Part shown: piece after piece, positions 17,978 through 28,700 of the stretch
Position numbering within the stretch: position 1 is the stretch's first letter
How the letters are laid out: each line of letters opens with the position of its first letter
Assembly (NCBI RefSeq): GCF_003323745.1
Contig: NZ_QOIL01000016.1
Coordinates: forward strand, 186,001 to 250,000
Reading direction: 5' to 3'
From: Sphaerisporangium album
Lineage (GTDB): Bacteria > Actinomycetota > Actinomycetes > Streptosporangiales > Streptosporangiaceae
Length of the DNA stretch: 64,000 nucleotides
The notes under the pieces: generated by a model
Database searches by the model: none
Seen by the model: the letters and a program-made list of their open reading frames with translations, nothing else
Told to the model about the DNA's origin: nothing
Made by a program: the position numbers and the translations under genes

Positions 17978-18306
17978 GCAACGTGCACCACCAGGTAGGG
18001 CGCGAGAATCCAGAAGCTGACCGCCACCGCCCTGCGCGCGCGATGCTCGGACGCGGGAGAGCGGAGCCGAGACCCCGTGAAGCGCCAGACCACGATCAGA
18101 CCGGCCAGCGCCTCGCCCAGGGACGACCAGCCCCACCCGATCAGCGCGACCGAGTGGGCCGACAGGCCTGCCGCGAGCCCGAGTGCGCTCTCGAAGCCGA
18201 GCCAGGCCAGCGTCACCAGCGAGAGCGCCCGCGCCCGGCGCGCGTCACGCACCCAGGACGCCGGAAGGGCCATGGCGCGCGTGTCCGTACCAAGATCTGG
18301 CACCAT
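17665..18306 (-). CDS. CDF (cation diffusion facilitator)-like membrane protein, metal site degenerate
   Basis: 213 residues with about six hydrophobic helices and no cytoplasmic domain. The pattern 'HSVALIGWGWSSLGEALAGL' corresponds to transmembrane helix 2 of actinobacterial CDF-like proteins, which usually have an Asp in 'GFGLDS'; here that Asp is Ser. The ending 'WWWVDPAVALLLAAVAAREG' is typical of the family. Loss of metal ligands suggests a role other than zinc or iron transport, but this is inferred from motif inspection only. The ATG at 18306 begins 'MVPDLG'. Confidence 0.65.
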   Translation of the reverse strand: MVPDLGTDTRAMALPASWVRDARRARALSLVTLAWLGFESALGLAAGLSAHSVALIGWGWSSLGEALAGLIVVWRFTGSRLRSPASEHRARRAVAVSFWILAPYLVVHVAYDVATGERAAPTALGVVVTTISLVSMPVLGVAKRRLGARLGSAATAGEGAQNLLCALMAGGVLAGLAATSLGWWWVDPAVALLLAAVAAREGGNTWRGHSCAH

Positions 18307-18443
18307 AGCCCCCGATCGTTGAGCAGCCGCCGCAATCGCGCTCCGTAGCCTAACGCTTACCGGATGTGCCGGACCGGCCCGCCGCGAAAGCTGTGGACAA
18401 CCGCCGCCTCGTCCACAGGCGCACCCGAGCGAGGAGAACCCCC

Positions 18444-19262
18444 GTGCCGTTCACCCCGAGCCACGTCGCCGCGGTGGTCCCCCTGATCTCCTCCGCGCGG
18501 GTGCGCAGGGTTTTGGACCCGTGGGCGCTCGGCGTGGGGTCCATGGTTCCCGACCTGCCGATGTTCCTGCCCTACCTCGACGCCTACACCCGCTGGCACT
18601 CGCCGATCGGCATCGTCACCGACGACCTCGTGGCGACGATCGTGCTGCTCGCGCTCCTGCGGTTCGTGTTCCGCGACCCGCTCACCGCGCTGCTGCCGGG
18701 GCCGCTCGCCGCGCGTCTCGCGGCCCTGCCCGGACCGGCCTGGCGCCGTTTCCCCGCCATCGTGCTCGGCGCCGTCGCCGGCGCGGCCACCCACGTCGTG
18801 TGGGACTCCTTCACCCACGACTGGGGCGCCGCCTTCTGGGGATGGAGCTGGATGACCGCGTCCGTGTTCGGCCGGCTGCCCGGCTACCGGCTGGCGCAGT
18901 ACGCCTGCTCGGCGCTCGGCCTGGCCGTGGTCGCCTGGTGGGCCGCGCGGGGGCTGCGCTCGCCTGGAACGGTCCCTCTGCCGCCGCGCCTCGCGATGCC
19001 GGTGCCGCTGCGCCGGGGCGTGCTGGCCTGCACCGGCGTCGGCGCGTGCTGCGCGGCCGCCGTCTGGACCCTCGTCGACCCTCCGAACCCGGTCTTCGGC
19101 TGGGCGGGCGTCGTCACCAAGACCGGCGTCGGCCTGCTGGTCGGCTTCTGCGCGGTGCTCACGGCGTACGCCCTGCTCTGGCATCTCCTGCGGCTCATCC
19201 GCTGGAGCCGTACCCGAGCACGACGAGAAGACCACTTCGACACCCGAGCCACCCAAAGCTGA
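18444..19262 (+). CDS. DUF4184 family membrane protein
   Basis: 272 residues. It starts 'MPFTPSHVAAVVPL', the signature opening of DUF4184 proteins, and continues with 'ALGVGSMVPDLPMF' and 'THVVWDSFTHDWG', whose conserved His and Asp residues recall membrane metal-dependent hydrolases of the YbcI type. Five or six membrane helices are evident. The GTG at 18444 is chosen because GAGGAG lies seven bases upstream and the family begins there, although the frame is open further 5'. Function is unknown. Confidence 0.8.
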   Translation: MPFTPSHVAAVVPLISSARVRRVLDPWALGVGSMVPDLPMFLPYLDAYTRWHSPIGIVTDDLVATIVLLALLRFVFRDPLTALLPGPLAARLAALPGPAWRRFPAIVLGAVAGAATHVVWDSFTHDWGAAFWGWSWMTASVFGRLPGYRLAQYACSALGLAVVAWWAARGLRSPGTVPLPPRLAMPVPLRRGVLACTGVGACCAAAVWTLVDPPNPVFGWAGVVTKTGVGLLVGFCAVLTAYALLWHLLRLIRWSRTRARREDHFDTRATQS

Positions 19263-19375
19263 GACGCCCCCGCCCCAGCGCACCAAGGCTCCGCAGCCGC
19301 CCAGGAAAAGGGCCTCGCCAAGGCTCGGACCGTGTTTCCCGGGCGGACATCTGGCGTACGTTGCACGACGTGGGC

Positions 19376-19567
19376 TCAGGGGCGGAACGGGCCGGTGACG
19401 CAGTAGGTGATGCCGCCCGAGGACGACCCGGTGCTGCCGCGCTGGGATGAGAAGTAGAGGCGGTTGCCGGCCGGACTGGTCGACCCGGGGCTGACCAGGT
19501 TGTCGTCGTAGGCCGGCTCGTAGGTGTTGTTCGCCAGGTTGAGCTGCCAGACCCGCGTCCATCGCAC
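19376..19567 (-). pseudogene. Short ORF, likely C-terminal remnant of a larger protein
   Basis: 63 codons from GTG 19567, immediately after a TAG, ending 'NRLYFSSQRGSTGSSSGGI'. The peptide looks like the tail of a secreted beta-propeller-type or WD40-like protein ('VWQLNLANNTYEPAYDDNLV') with its 5' part missing. It lies 12 bp after the stop of the 990-residue gene and could be co-transcribed. The rest of 19263-19579 holds nothing else recognisable. Confidence 0.35.
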
Positions 19568-19579
19568 CTACACGGCGGC

Positions 19580-22552
19580 CTACTTGTTGGCGCGGGAGAT
19601 GATCTCGCGCAGGAGCTTTGCCTGGTCCGAGTCTCCCATCGCCTCGAGTTGGCTCTTGGCGTCCTTTGCGAGCTTGGCGGCGATCGGTTTGAACTGCCAG
19701 GCGGGTAGGACGATTGCCGCGTTGCACAGTCCGGCGAGGGCCGTGGGGTCGGCTGTGATGTGCTTGGACTGGAGGTTCGCGAAGATCGAGGTGGCGAGGA
19801 GTCGCTGGGTGTCGAGGGTGACGCCCGTCATTGAACTGCCGAAGACGCGGATGGCCGCGGGTACCAGTGCGGGCTTTGGCCCGTAGGCGTTCTGGAAGCC
19901 GAACAGGCAGTACGAGGCGAGGATGTTGTTCTGGTACTGCGCGGCGGTGGGATTGCTCTGCGCGGCGATCGCCACTGCGTCCAGGTGCTCGATCACCGTA
20001 TCCGGCGTCAGCCGGTCGAGGTCGATCGGGTCGTCGGTCTTGTCGCCGTTGGGGAGCAGGCTGGCGGCCAGGTGGCCGAAGGCGTAGAAGTTCTCGACCA
20101 TCTTCTCCTTCGGCTCGTGGCCGGTGTTGATCCGCACATAGTAGCCCTCTGTGTCCGGAACCGGCCACGGTCCCGGGATTCCGCCGACGTACGACGTGCG
20201 CAGGAACGAGAAGCTGTCGCGCTGATCGACTCCGGCGAGGCGGCCGAAGATTTTACCGACCTTCCCGGTGGGCGACGAGCGCAGGAGTAGGGGGATGCCG
20301 TCCACGTATTTGGAGCCCTTGGCATAATCCGCTTCGATCGGCCAGCAGAACTCGTCCACGAACTTGGCGTTCTCGGCGGCGTGGTCGATCAGCGCCAATT
20401 CGTCGCGATGCCCGTGCTTGAGCATGTGGATGATGAACTGCCCCTCGTCGTGCGCGGCGATGTCGAGGTCGTGCTCTTGAATCCTCGCCTTGGCGCGCGC
20501 GGACGCCGAAGCGAGGTTGCCCCTCTTGGACAGCATCGTCAGGTCGCCGGCGGCCACCTTGCCGGTGCCGAACGAGGCGTACTTCTGGAAGCTCTTGCAC
20601 AGGAAGACTTCGAGGCTGCCGTCGGCGATGAGGTCTTTCAGGCCGTCGAGCACGGCGTCGAGCTGGGTCGGGTCCTCGGTCGACTTCGCCGCCATCTGGA
20701 TGGTGGTGTCGAGGATCAGCGCGAACGGCGGGTCGCCCTTTTTGCGCGACTTCATGGCGTCCCGCACGTCCTTCACCAGGTTCTCGGTCGACGGCGCGAC
20801 GAAGGGTGAGCTCGGGTTCAGCGCCGCGATCAGGACGTCGTCGCGCGGTTGCACCGCCTTGCCCTTCTTGAGGCTGTCCAGCAACATGCCCGTCTCGAAG
20901 TAGTCGATCCCTTCGGTCTTACGCGAGACCTTGTCCTGGTCGCGTGTGGACAGGGCGATGTACAGAGCCGTGCTGAGTGAGTCCATGCCGCTCGACATGA
21001 GGTGGCTCTCGAGCTGGATCTCATTCCGGGTGACCAGCGGCTTTATTTTCGGCGCCCGCTCCAGCGTGATGTCCCGCATCGTGCTCCGGTAGTCGTCGGC
21101 GACGTAGTTCTTGGCGGCGGCGACCACGAGGCCGATTTCGTCCATCATGAGGTCGGCCGCACGCATCGCCGCGGATGGGTTTCTCTCGTTCTCCACGATG
21201 ATGTCGAGGAGCCGGTCCATCGAGTTCAGGGCGCTGGCGGTGAGTGTGTCGAACCGCTGCGGGCCGTTTTCGTCGGTCAGGCCCAGGACGAGGTGTTCGA
21301 CCATGGCGCACACCGTGGCCAGCTGGCCCTTGCTCCTGGCCATCTCCTGCAGACGGGAGAACTTGCTGGAGGTCATGAGCGCGATGAGGTCGGCCCGCGT
21401 GTCCACCTTGAAGTTCGTCGGTGGTTCTTTCTTGCCCAGGTCCATGAGCTCGTAGAGCTGGTACGCCGAGGGGGCCGCGCCCAGTTCATGCATGATGGAG
21501 TCCCAGTTGATGTCGCTTCGCATGAGTTTCCGGACGCCTTTCAGCACGCTGACGCCCGTGGTCCCCTGCAGAGGCTCGATCGTGAGCTGGTCGGTCACCT
21601 CCTTGCCCACCAGCATCTCGAGCCTCTTCTTGACGCTGGGGCTGTTCACCAGCAGGTCGCCGTCTTCGATCTTGACCTTCGTCCCCAGCTTCTTCATGAA
21701 ATCGGGCAAGGTCTTGGCGAAGGTCGAGCGCCAGTAGGTGGACGTCAGGTCGTTCTGGGCTGACAGGCCCTTGTCGTTGCGCTGTGTCGGCGCCGTGCGG
21801 AAGCCGATCTGGTCGACGAGGTGCTGCTGGGTGCTGTCCGTCACCATCGGGCCGAGCGCGGTACGGCGCGCCTCCGAGTACGTCCCCTTGCCGCCGTTCA
21901 TGTCGTCGACGAACTTCATCGCCATCTTCAGGTGGCCCATCGACGAAGCGTCGCTCTCGTCGTCGATGTGCTGCTCCATGGCGGCCAGGTCGACCATGCG
22001 CTTGTCCGCGGTGGACAGATCCAGTGCGTTGAGCAGCTGCGGATCGCCGAGCTTCGAGGTCTTCGGAAGCCTCTGCTTCGTGCTCGGCTCCACGACGTCG
22101 AGATAGTGTACCGGGTTGAGGTGCTGCGGCGTCGGATCCTTCGGCGTCAGGACCGTCGGATGCTTGAGGCGGGTGGCGGCGGTCACCTTCAGGAAGTCGC
22201 GGGCCTGGTCGGTGATGAGCTCGGCCATGATGAGCCGGGACATCTCGCTGCGCTCTTGGGACGAGCGCTCGGCCAGCGTGTCGGCGATGAGCTTCATGGT
22301 CGTCTTCGCGTTGCCGGGGCGCATGCTCTGCAGCTCTTCTGCGACCTTTCGGGCGGTGGTCGCGTCGGGCTTGAAGGCGAACGTCTGCCAGCCCTTGGGT
22401 AAGGACGCCGAGGATACGGACACGTCATGCTTGGTCACGGATAACGGTGCCGTGCTCGTCCCGTCGAGCCCTGGACGCCGTGTCGTGGTCGTCGGGCGTC
22501 TGACCTTGCTGCTATTGCTGCTATTGCTGCTTCTGCCTCTGTCCTTCTTCAT
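19580..22552 (-). CDS. Unrecognised 990-residue protein divergent from the Tc toxin; C-terminal half PLP-fold-like
   Basis: The start is ATG 22552, with GGAAG about four bases upstream; a longer frame to 22678 has no ribosome site and would cross the toxin promoter. The N-terminus is basic, then Ser/Asn-rich ('RGRSSNSSNSSK'), with no signal peptide or membrane helix. Residues about 40-450 are helical and unlike any family I recognise. From about 450 to 900 some motifs recall fold-type I PLP enzymes: 'LMSSGMDSLSTALYIAL' near 518-534 (phosphate-binding loop-like), 'FALILDTTI' with Asp615, and 'FLCKSFQKYASFGTGK' with Lys653/Lys657. Base composition looks lower in GC than its neighbours. It may be a partner or cargo of the toxin, but nothing proves that. 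A conserved PLP enzyme of another kind is an alternative. Confidence 0.75.
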   Translation of the reverse strand: MKKDRGRSSNSSNSSKVRRPTTTTRRPGLDGTSTAPLSVTKHDVSVSSASLPKGWQTFAFKPDATTARKVAEELQSMRPGNAKTTMKLIADTLAERSSQERSEMSRLIMAELITDQARDFLKVTAATRLKHPTVLTPKDPTPQHLNPVHYLDVVEPSTKQRLPKTSKLGDPQLLNALDLSTADKRMVDLAAMEQHIDDESDASSMGHLKMAMKFVDDMNGGKGTYSEARRTALGPMVTDSTQQHLVDQIGFRTAPTQRNDKGLSAQNDLTSTYWRSTFAKTLPDFMKKLGTKVKIEDGDLLVNSPSVKKRLEMLVGKEVTDQLTIEPLQGTTGVSVLKGVRKLMRSDINWDSIMHELGAAPSAYQLYELMDLGKKEPPTNFKVDTRADLIALMTSSKFSRLQEMARSKGQLATVCAMVEHLVLGLTDENGPQRFDTLTASALNSMDRLLDIIVENERNPSAAMRAADLMMDEIGLVVAAAKNYVADDYRSTMRDITLERAPKIKPLVTRNEIQLESHLMSSGMDSLSTALYIALSTRDQDKVSRKTEGIDYFETGMLLDSLKKGKAVQPRDDVLIAALNPSSPFVAPSTENLVKDVRDAMKSRKKGDPPFALILDTTIQMAAKSTEDPTQLDAVLDGLKDLIADGSLEVFLCKSFQKYASFGTGKVAAGDLTMLSKRGNLASASARAKARIQEHDLDIAAHDEGQFIIHMLKHGHRDELALIDHAAENAKFVDEFCWPIEADYAKGSKYVDGIPLLLRSSPTGKVGKIFGRLAGVDQRDSFSFLRTSYVGGIPGPWPVPDTEGYYVRINTGHEPKEKMVENFYAFGHLAASLLPNGDKTDDPIDLDRLTPDTVIEHLDAVAIAAQSNPTAAQYQNNILASYCLFGFQNAYGPKPALVPAAIRVFGSSMTGVTLDTQRLLATSIFANLQSKHITADPTALAGLCNAAIVLPAWQFKPIAAKLAKDAKSQLEAMGDSDQAKLLREIISRANK

Positions 22553-22605
22553 GATCTTCCAGCCAATCCCTCGCTGACGACCGATCGTCCACCTTTGGAC
22601 ACAGC

Positions 22606-22634
22606 TTGAGCAAATGTCTCTGTAGGCATATTCA
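22606..22634 (+). promoter_or_regulatory. Candidate promoter of the Tc toxin gene, with nearby palindrome
   Basis: TTGAGC (22606-22611) and TATTCA (22629-22634) are 17 bp apart, about 70 bp before the toxin ATG. Just downstream, at 22659-22668, is the perfect palindrome CACTATAGTG, placed where a repressor could act on both divergent genes. The whole 22553-22705 interval is AT-rich. Confidence 0.35.
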
Positions 22635-22705
22635 TGAAGCCATTTATAGGTTTGTATCACTATAGTGGACCGCTCCAACAGGCTTGGTCTCTTGAGGGGG
22701 AACGT

Positions 22706-25700
22706 ATGGCGGGCAACGACGCGCTGCCGAGCTACGAAGAGCTGTTCGACGACTCTGACCTCGATCGACGGCAGGAGGACGAGGCCAGGACGGTCTATTC
22801 GCCCGGCGCCTATCTGTCAGAACTGCTGACATTCCTCGACAACGTCCTGGAGCAGCCGTCGGTGCTCGGTGACGGTCGGCGCGCCGACCTAAAAAGGATT
22901 TTTCTGGACGCGGAGAACACTTTTGGCGATTCGCCCTATCTCGATATCGTCATCGAGCTGCTGGAGAAGCTGGCCGGCGGTCAGCCGTACCAGCTGATGC
23001 GGCGGCTGGAGCACCCGTTCGGGATGCCGTTCTCCCTGGACGAGGAGCGGTTCAAGACCTACCTGCGCCGCCTCAGGACGGGGCCGGACGAGCTCTACCG
23101 GATCTTCGCTCCGGTCGCCGACGCCGACACGGTGGCGAGGCTGTTCCTGGGCCTGTCCACGGATGCCGTCTCGCATCTGACGAGACCGGCCGACGAGGCC
23201 AGGACCAAGGCGTTCTACGGGCTCACCCCGCAGGATCCACTGACGTCGCTGGCGAAGGTGGAGACGTTCAAGCAGCTCACGGGCCTGTCCGCGCTGGAGT
23301 TACGTGAGCTGTTGGGCGACCCTGAGGACATCGAACGGCCGGCCAAGGAGTCGTACGCCAACCAGGGCAGCGCGCCGGTCACCGTGTCGGCGGACGGCAC
23401 CGAACTGCGGGGGACGACCTTCGGCTGGTACGACCGCGTCAGCCGGATCGTCCGGCTGGCCAGATGGACCGGGCTCGGCCTCGGCGACCTCGACCGCGTG
23501 CTGACCACCTGCTGCGGAGGCGAACTGGACGCCGCGGCGCTGCGGACCACGGCGCTCGTGGTGCACCTGCGGAGCGGCTACGACCTCACCGTCGACGGCG
23601 TGTGCGGGCTGGTGGCGGCGGTCGAGCCAGTGCCGGAGGAACTGCCCGCCACCTCGGGTGACATCCTCGGCCCGCACAACAAGGAGTACCGGCGCAAACT
23701 GGCCATCGGGATCGAGACCGCCGAGAGCGACCTCGTCGAGACCGTAAGGCGCTACCGCGACCGGCACAGCGCCCTGGAGCCGAGCCTCTTCGACCGCGGC
23801 CCGACCGGGCCGGCGCAGATCGCACTGCTGCGGCGGGTGGGCCGGCTGACCGCGGCACTCGGCGTGTCCGCCGCCGAGCTGTTCGACCTGGTGGAGATGC
23901 TGGAGAGCGACCCGTCGCTCTGGCGGTACTCGACCTTCTCCGTCCTGGGCGGGGTCGAGCCGACGTCCCAGGACTGCTACCGCATCCTGGAGGGCGGCGA
24001 TTCGGCCTCCGGCCTGTGGCTGGCCCAGACGCTGCTCGCGGTCACCCGGTGGATGCAGGACAGTGGCTTCGGCGCGCGGGAACTGGCCGACATCCTGGGC
24101 GGCGCGCCGGCCGCGTCGTCCGATTCGGAGAGCCGGCTCGCGGTGCTGGACAGCCTCGACCAGCGTTTCCAGGAAGTCGCCCTGGACCCGGCCGTGTTCG
24201 CGAGCGAGCGCTTCGGGCAGCGCGCCGCGCAGGTCGTCCACGACGTGCTGGCCCAGCGCGCCGAGGGCGTGGTGTCGAAACACGACCCCCGGCTGCTGCA
24301 CCTCGACCCCGCCGCCGTCCCCGCCGCCGCCTACGAGGCGGTCACCGCCCTGGGCACCATCGTGGACCAGGACCTGATGGGGCTGGGTCTCGGCGAGCGC
24401 CTGGCCGACAAGATCCACACCCAGATGGTGTTCACCGGGCGCCTGGGCGCCGACAACATGCTCGTCGCCGAGGACCTGCCGGTGACCGACTACGCCCTGG
24501 TCCTGGAGCGGGACTTCACCCCGTTCAGGGAGTCGCTGTTCAAGCTGATCAACAGCGCCGGCAACGGCACCTCGGCCTTCTACCCCTCCGACCTGGCCAC
24601 GGTCGGCAACCTGTCGCAGGGCCAGCTCGACGAGCTGTACGACAACCTGATTTACCACGACTACCTCGACGACGAGGGCAACGTCCAGAATCCGGAGTTC
24701 TTCGCCGACGAGGCGAACCTCGAAGGGTTCCGCGTCAACGCGGGCCTGTCCGACGCCGCCCCCGAGGTGCTCGACCTGCTGCGCCGGCGCGTCGCCGACT
24801 TCCGCGCCGAGCCGCTCGTGCTCGACGCCGGCGTCTTCGCGTCGCTGCGGCTCGGCGAGGTACGGCTGGCCAGGCTGATGGACGGGCTGCGCTTCAACGG
24901 CTATCTCGACGAGAACGACCACTACCTGGACAAGCAGGCGTTCAGCACGCTCCAGCTCGCGGACTTCGCGCTGCCGCCGGAGTTCCACCCGCACCGGCAG
25001 GCCGTGCTGGACGCCTTGAGACGGCAGGTCGGCGAGCTTGAGGCAGAGCTGCTCTCCTTCGGTCCCGAGGACTTCGCCGAAGTCGCGGACGCGGTGATGG
25101 CGCAACGGGCGATCACCGCGATGGAGGGCACCGCCCTGGACGACGGCTGGCTGGTCTCCGAGGTGGAGACGCTCACCGATGAGTTCACCGCCACCGAGAC
25201 CGCCATCGTGACCCGCAGGGTCGCCGAGTGCGCGCAGGACGAACGACCGTACCGGATCCACCTGGACGCGCTGGGCGCGCTCGGCTTCGACCAGGAGCAG
25301 CAGGGCAGGCTCGTCGAGCAGCTGGTCGCGACGGGATCGCTCACCGACGCCATGTCCGTACCGGCCGAGACCGTCCCATTCTTCGCCAACCCCACCAACG
25401 TCATCCACTTCGCCCTGCCGGGCCTGGAGGACTTCGAACGGGACGTGTTCTTCCTGCTGCACGCGGTCGCCGTGGAGCTCACCGAGGCGATCGACGAGGT
25501 GACCGCCGCTCTGGAGAGCCGCGCCGGCCAGCAGCAGGAGGCCCTCACCGCCGTGCTGGCCGACGCCTTCGGCGTGACCGAGGAGACCGTCGCGGCGATC
25601 TGCGAGGGCGTCGCGGGCGGGCTGTCCGAGGCGATCGAGATCCTCGTACCGCCGGTCATCGCGGCCCCCCGGCAGACGGCGAATCCGCACTTCGCGGCCG

Positions 25701-28700
25701 TCTACCAGCGCATCCACCGCTTCGCGCTGCTGGCCGCCAAGCTCGGCATGAGCGCGACCGAGGTCGCCGTCGTCTTCCACGACCAGGACCTGACCGGCAA
25801 GTACCCCGAACCGCTGACGCTGCCACCGGGCGTCGAGGCCGTGGACGCGGTGCTGCGCAGCTCGGACGGCCTCGTCTACGTGTTCGCCGGCGACGCCTAC
25901 TGGACCTACGCCGCCGACACCTACACCCTGCTCGACCCCAAGCGCAGGCCACTGACCGACCTGTCCCCCCGGTTCACCGGGCTGACCTCCGTAGACGCCG
26001 CCGTCGCGTTCCCGGACGGCAGGGAGTGGATCATCGGACGCGCCCTCGTGGGCGACAGCCGGGCGGAGTCGCGGCTGTTCGTCAAGGAGCCCGGCAGCAT
26101 CCGCTGGGCGCCCCGCGAGCAACTGTGGGGCAAGGTCAGGAACAACTTCGAGGCCCCGCGCCGGATCGACAGCGCGTACGTGGATGAGAACGGCAGGACC
26201 TACCTGTTCTGCGCCGACCAGTACATCCGCTACTCCAGCCCGGACTTCACGACCGTCGACGAGGGTTACCCGCGCAGCGTCGCCGAATGGTGGCAGGCGG
26301 AGGGCCACGACACGGCGCTGCCCGCGGCGTTCACCGGGGCGCTCGACGCGGCCTTCGACGACGTGGACGGGCACGTGCACCTGTTCGCCAACGGCCGTTA
26401 CCTCGAGGTCGGCGGAGCGGAGCAGCAGATCTCCGCCCGTTGGGGCCGAATCCACAACGCCTTCGAGGGCGCGGGCAGCCTCGGCGCCGCGTTCACCGGC
26501 CCGGACGGCAGGGCGTACCTTTTCCGCGACAACCAGGTGATCCGCTACACCGACGGCGTGGAGAACGACGGCGTGCGGGTGGACGACGGCTACCCGCGGC
26601 GCATCGAATCCGAGTTCCCCAACCTGCCCGGCGAGTTCCACACCGGCGTCGAGGCCGCCTTCGCCGAGCCGGGCTCGGGGATCGTGCACCTGTTCAAGGA
26701 CGGCAGGACGGTCTCCTTCTTCTCCTCTGGCGTCGGCGCGCCGCAGGCCACCGCGGAACGCTGGGGCAAGCTCACCGACGTACTGACCGGCGGCGGCGTG
26801 GACGCCGCGTTCGTGGGCATGGACGGCAAGACCTACCTGTTCAGCGGCGAGCGGTACATCCGCTACTCCGGCGCCGACTACGCGGTCGTCGACCTCGGCT
26901 ACCCGCGCGGGATCGCCGGCGACTGGGGCGGGCTGCGCAAGGTCGGCGCCGCCTTCGTGATGGACGGCAGGACCTACCTGTTCGGCCAGGGCGGCAGGCT
27001 GTTCGACGTGCCGCTCGTGCAGGAGTCCGAGCTGAACGCGGGCCGCCTGTCGCCGGCGCTGCGCCGCCGCTTCCTGGAGCACGGCCTGACCCTGGCCGAG
27101 AACGCCGCCGTCACGGCCGAGGGCACGGCCGAGTACCGCAAGTGGCACGTCACGACCGAGCAGGGCATCGCGCTGACGCTCCATCGCAACCCGTTGCACA
27201 TCCAGGTGCACGCCGACGGCGGCCACTTCCACGTGCGCTACTCCACCAGGGACTACAGCACCGCCGACCCCGGCTACCCCAAGCCGGTCTCCGACAACTG
27301 GTGGAACCTGCCCGCCTCGCTGGCCGCCGACCCCCGCTTCGCGACCATCGACGCGGTCCTCACCGACGGCGCGGGCCGTACCTACCTCTTCGCCGGCGAC
27401 CGCTTCGTGGTGTCCGACGCGCGGCACCGCTGGTGGTCGGAGCCGCGCACGATCGCCGGGCACTGGGACAGCCTGCTGCCGTTCACCAAGGTGGACGCGG
27501 CGTTCGTCGGCAAGGATGGCCGTACCTACGTCTTCTCCGGCGACCGCTACACCCGCTTCTCGAACGGCGACTACACCAGGGCCGACGACCGCTACCCGGC
27601 CTCCGTGCCGGCCTACTGGGGCAACGTGGTCAACCGGATCGCCAGGACCGGCCGGGTGGACGCGGCGCTGGTCAGGACCGTGACCGAGCTGATCGACGGC
27701 AGGTCGGTGGAGAACCGGTACACCTACCTGTTCTCCGGCGACCAATACGTGCGCTACCTCGGCACGCGCCTCGACCACGTGCAGGACGGCTATCCGGCAG
27801 CAGTGTCGGAGCTGTCGCGCGAGCCGGGAATGGCGGCCCTGGACGTCGCGCTCGATGGCGTGGACGCGGCCTTCGCCGACCGCCGCACCGTCTACCTCTT
27901 CCGCGGCTCCCGCTGCCACATCGCCTCCGACGGTTTCTACCGCCGCTACGACGACAGCTCGCTGCGCGGGGCGAGCTGCGTCTTCGTCGAGGACGGCAAG
28001 CTGCTGGCCGAGGACGGCGGCGGCTGGCACCACCACGCGGCCGTCGAAGGGGCCCGGAGCATCGCCTCCGTGCCGCGGGCGGTCACGCCCCGGCTGTTGC
28101 GTGCGGTGTCGGAAGAGTTCCGCAGCGGACTCGACGCCGTCCTGCGCGGCGCCGACGGCACCACGTACCTGTTCAAAGGGCCGAAGTGCCTCAACACCCG
28201 GCTCAACAAGTCCTACCCGCTGGCCGAGGAGTGGGGCAGACCGCGTAACACGATTTATCAGGACAACAAGGTGGACGCGGCGTTCGTCGGCACGGACGGC
28301 CGGACCTACCTGTTCAGCGGCGACCAGTTCGTCACCTACGCCGCCGACGGCCCCGGCCTCACCATCGACGGCGAGCCGCGGCTCATCTCCGACCACTGGG
28401 GCGGCCTGCGGGACGTCGCGCTCGCCTACGTGCGCGGCGGCAGAACGTACCTCTTCGAGTCGCCCGACGAGGACGGCCTGATGCGCCACGTCGTCTACTC
28501 CGGCGCGGACTACACCACGCCCGACGGTGAGCCGGAGATCGCCGACGACAGCTTCTGGCAGGTGCCCGAGCGGTACCGCGTTCCCGGCCACCCCGTCCCC
28601 GGCGCCGTGCTGTTCGAAGGCGGCACCATGCTCCTGCTGTACGGCGAGCAGTTCCTGCAGCACGACGAGGCGACCGGCACCTGGTCCTACCCACGCCCGA

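Noticed and set aside
22501-22550. Repeated GCTGCTATT units as a possible repeat array
   Set aside because: They encode the Ser/Asn-rich start of the 990-residue protein and are too few to be an independent element.
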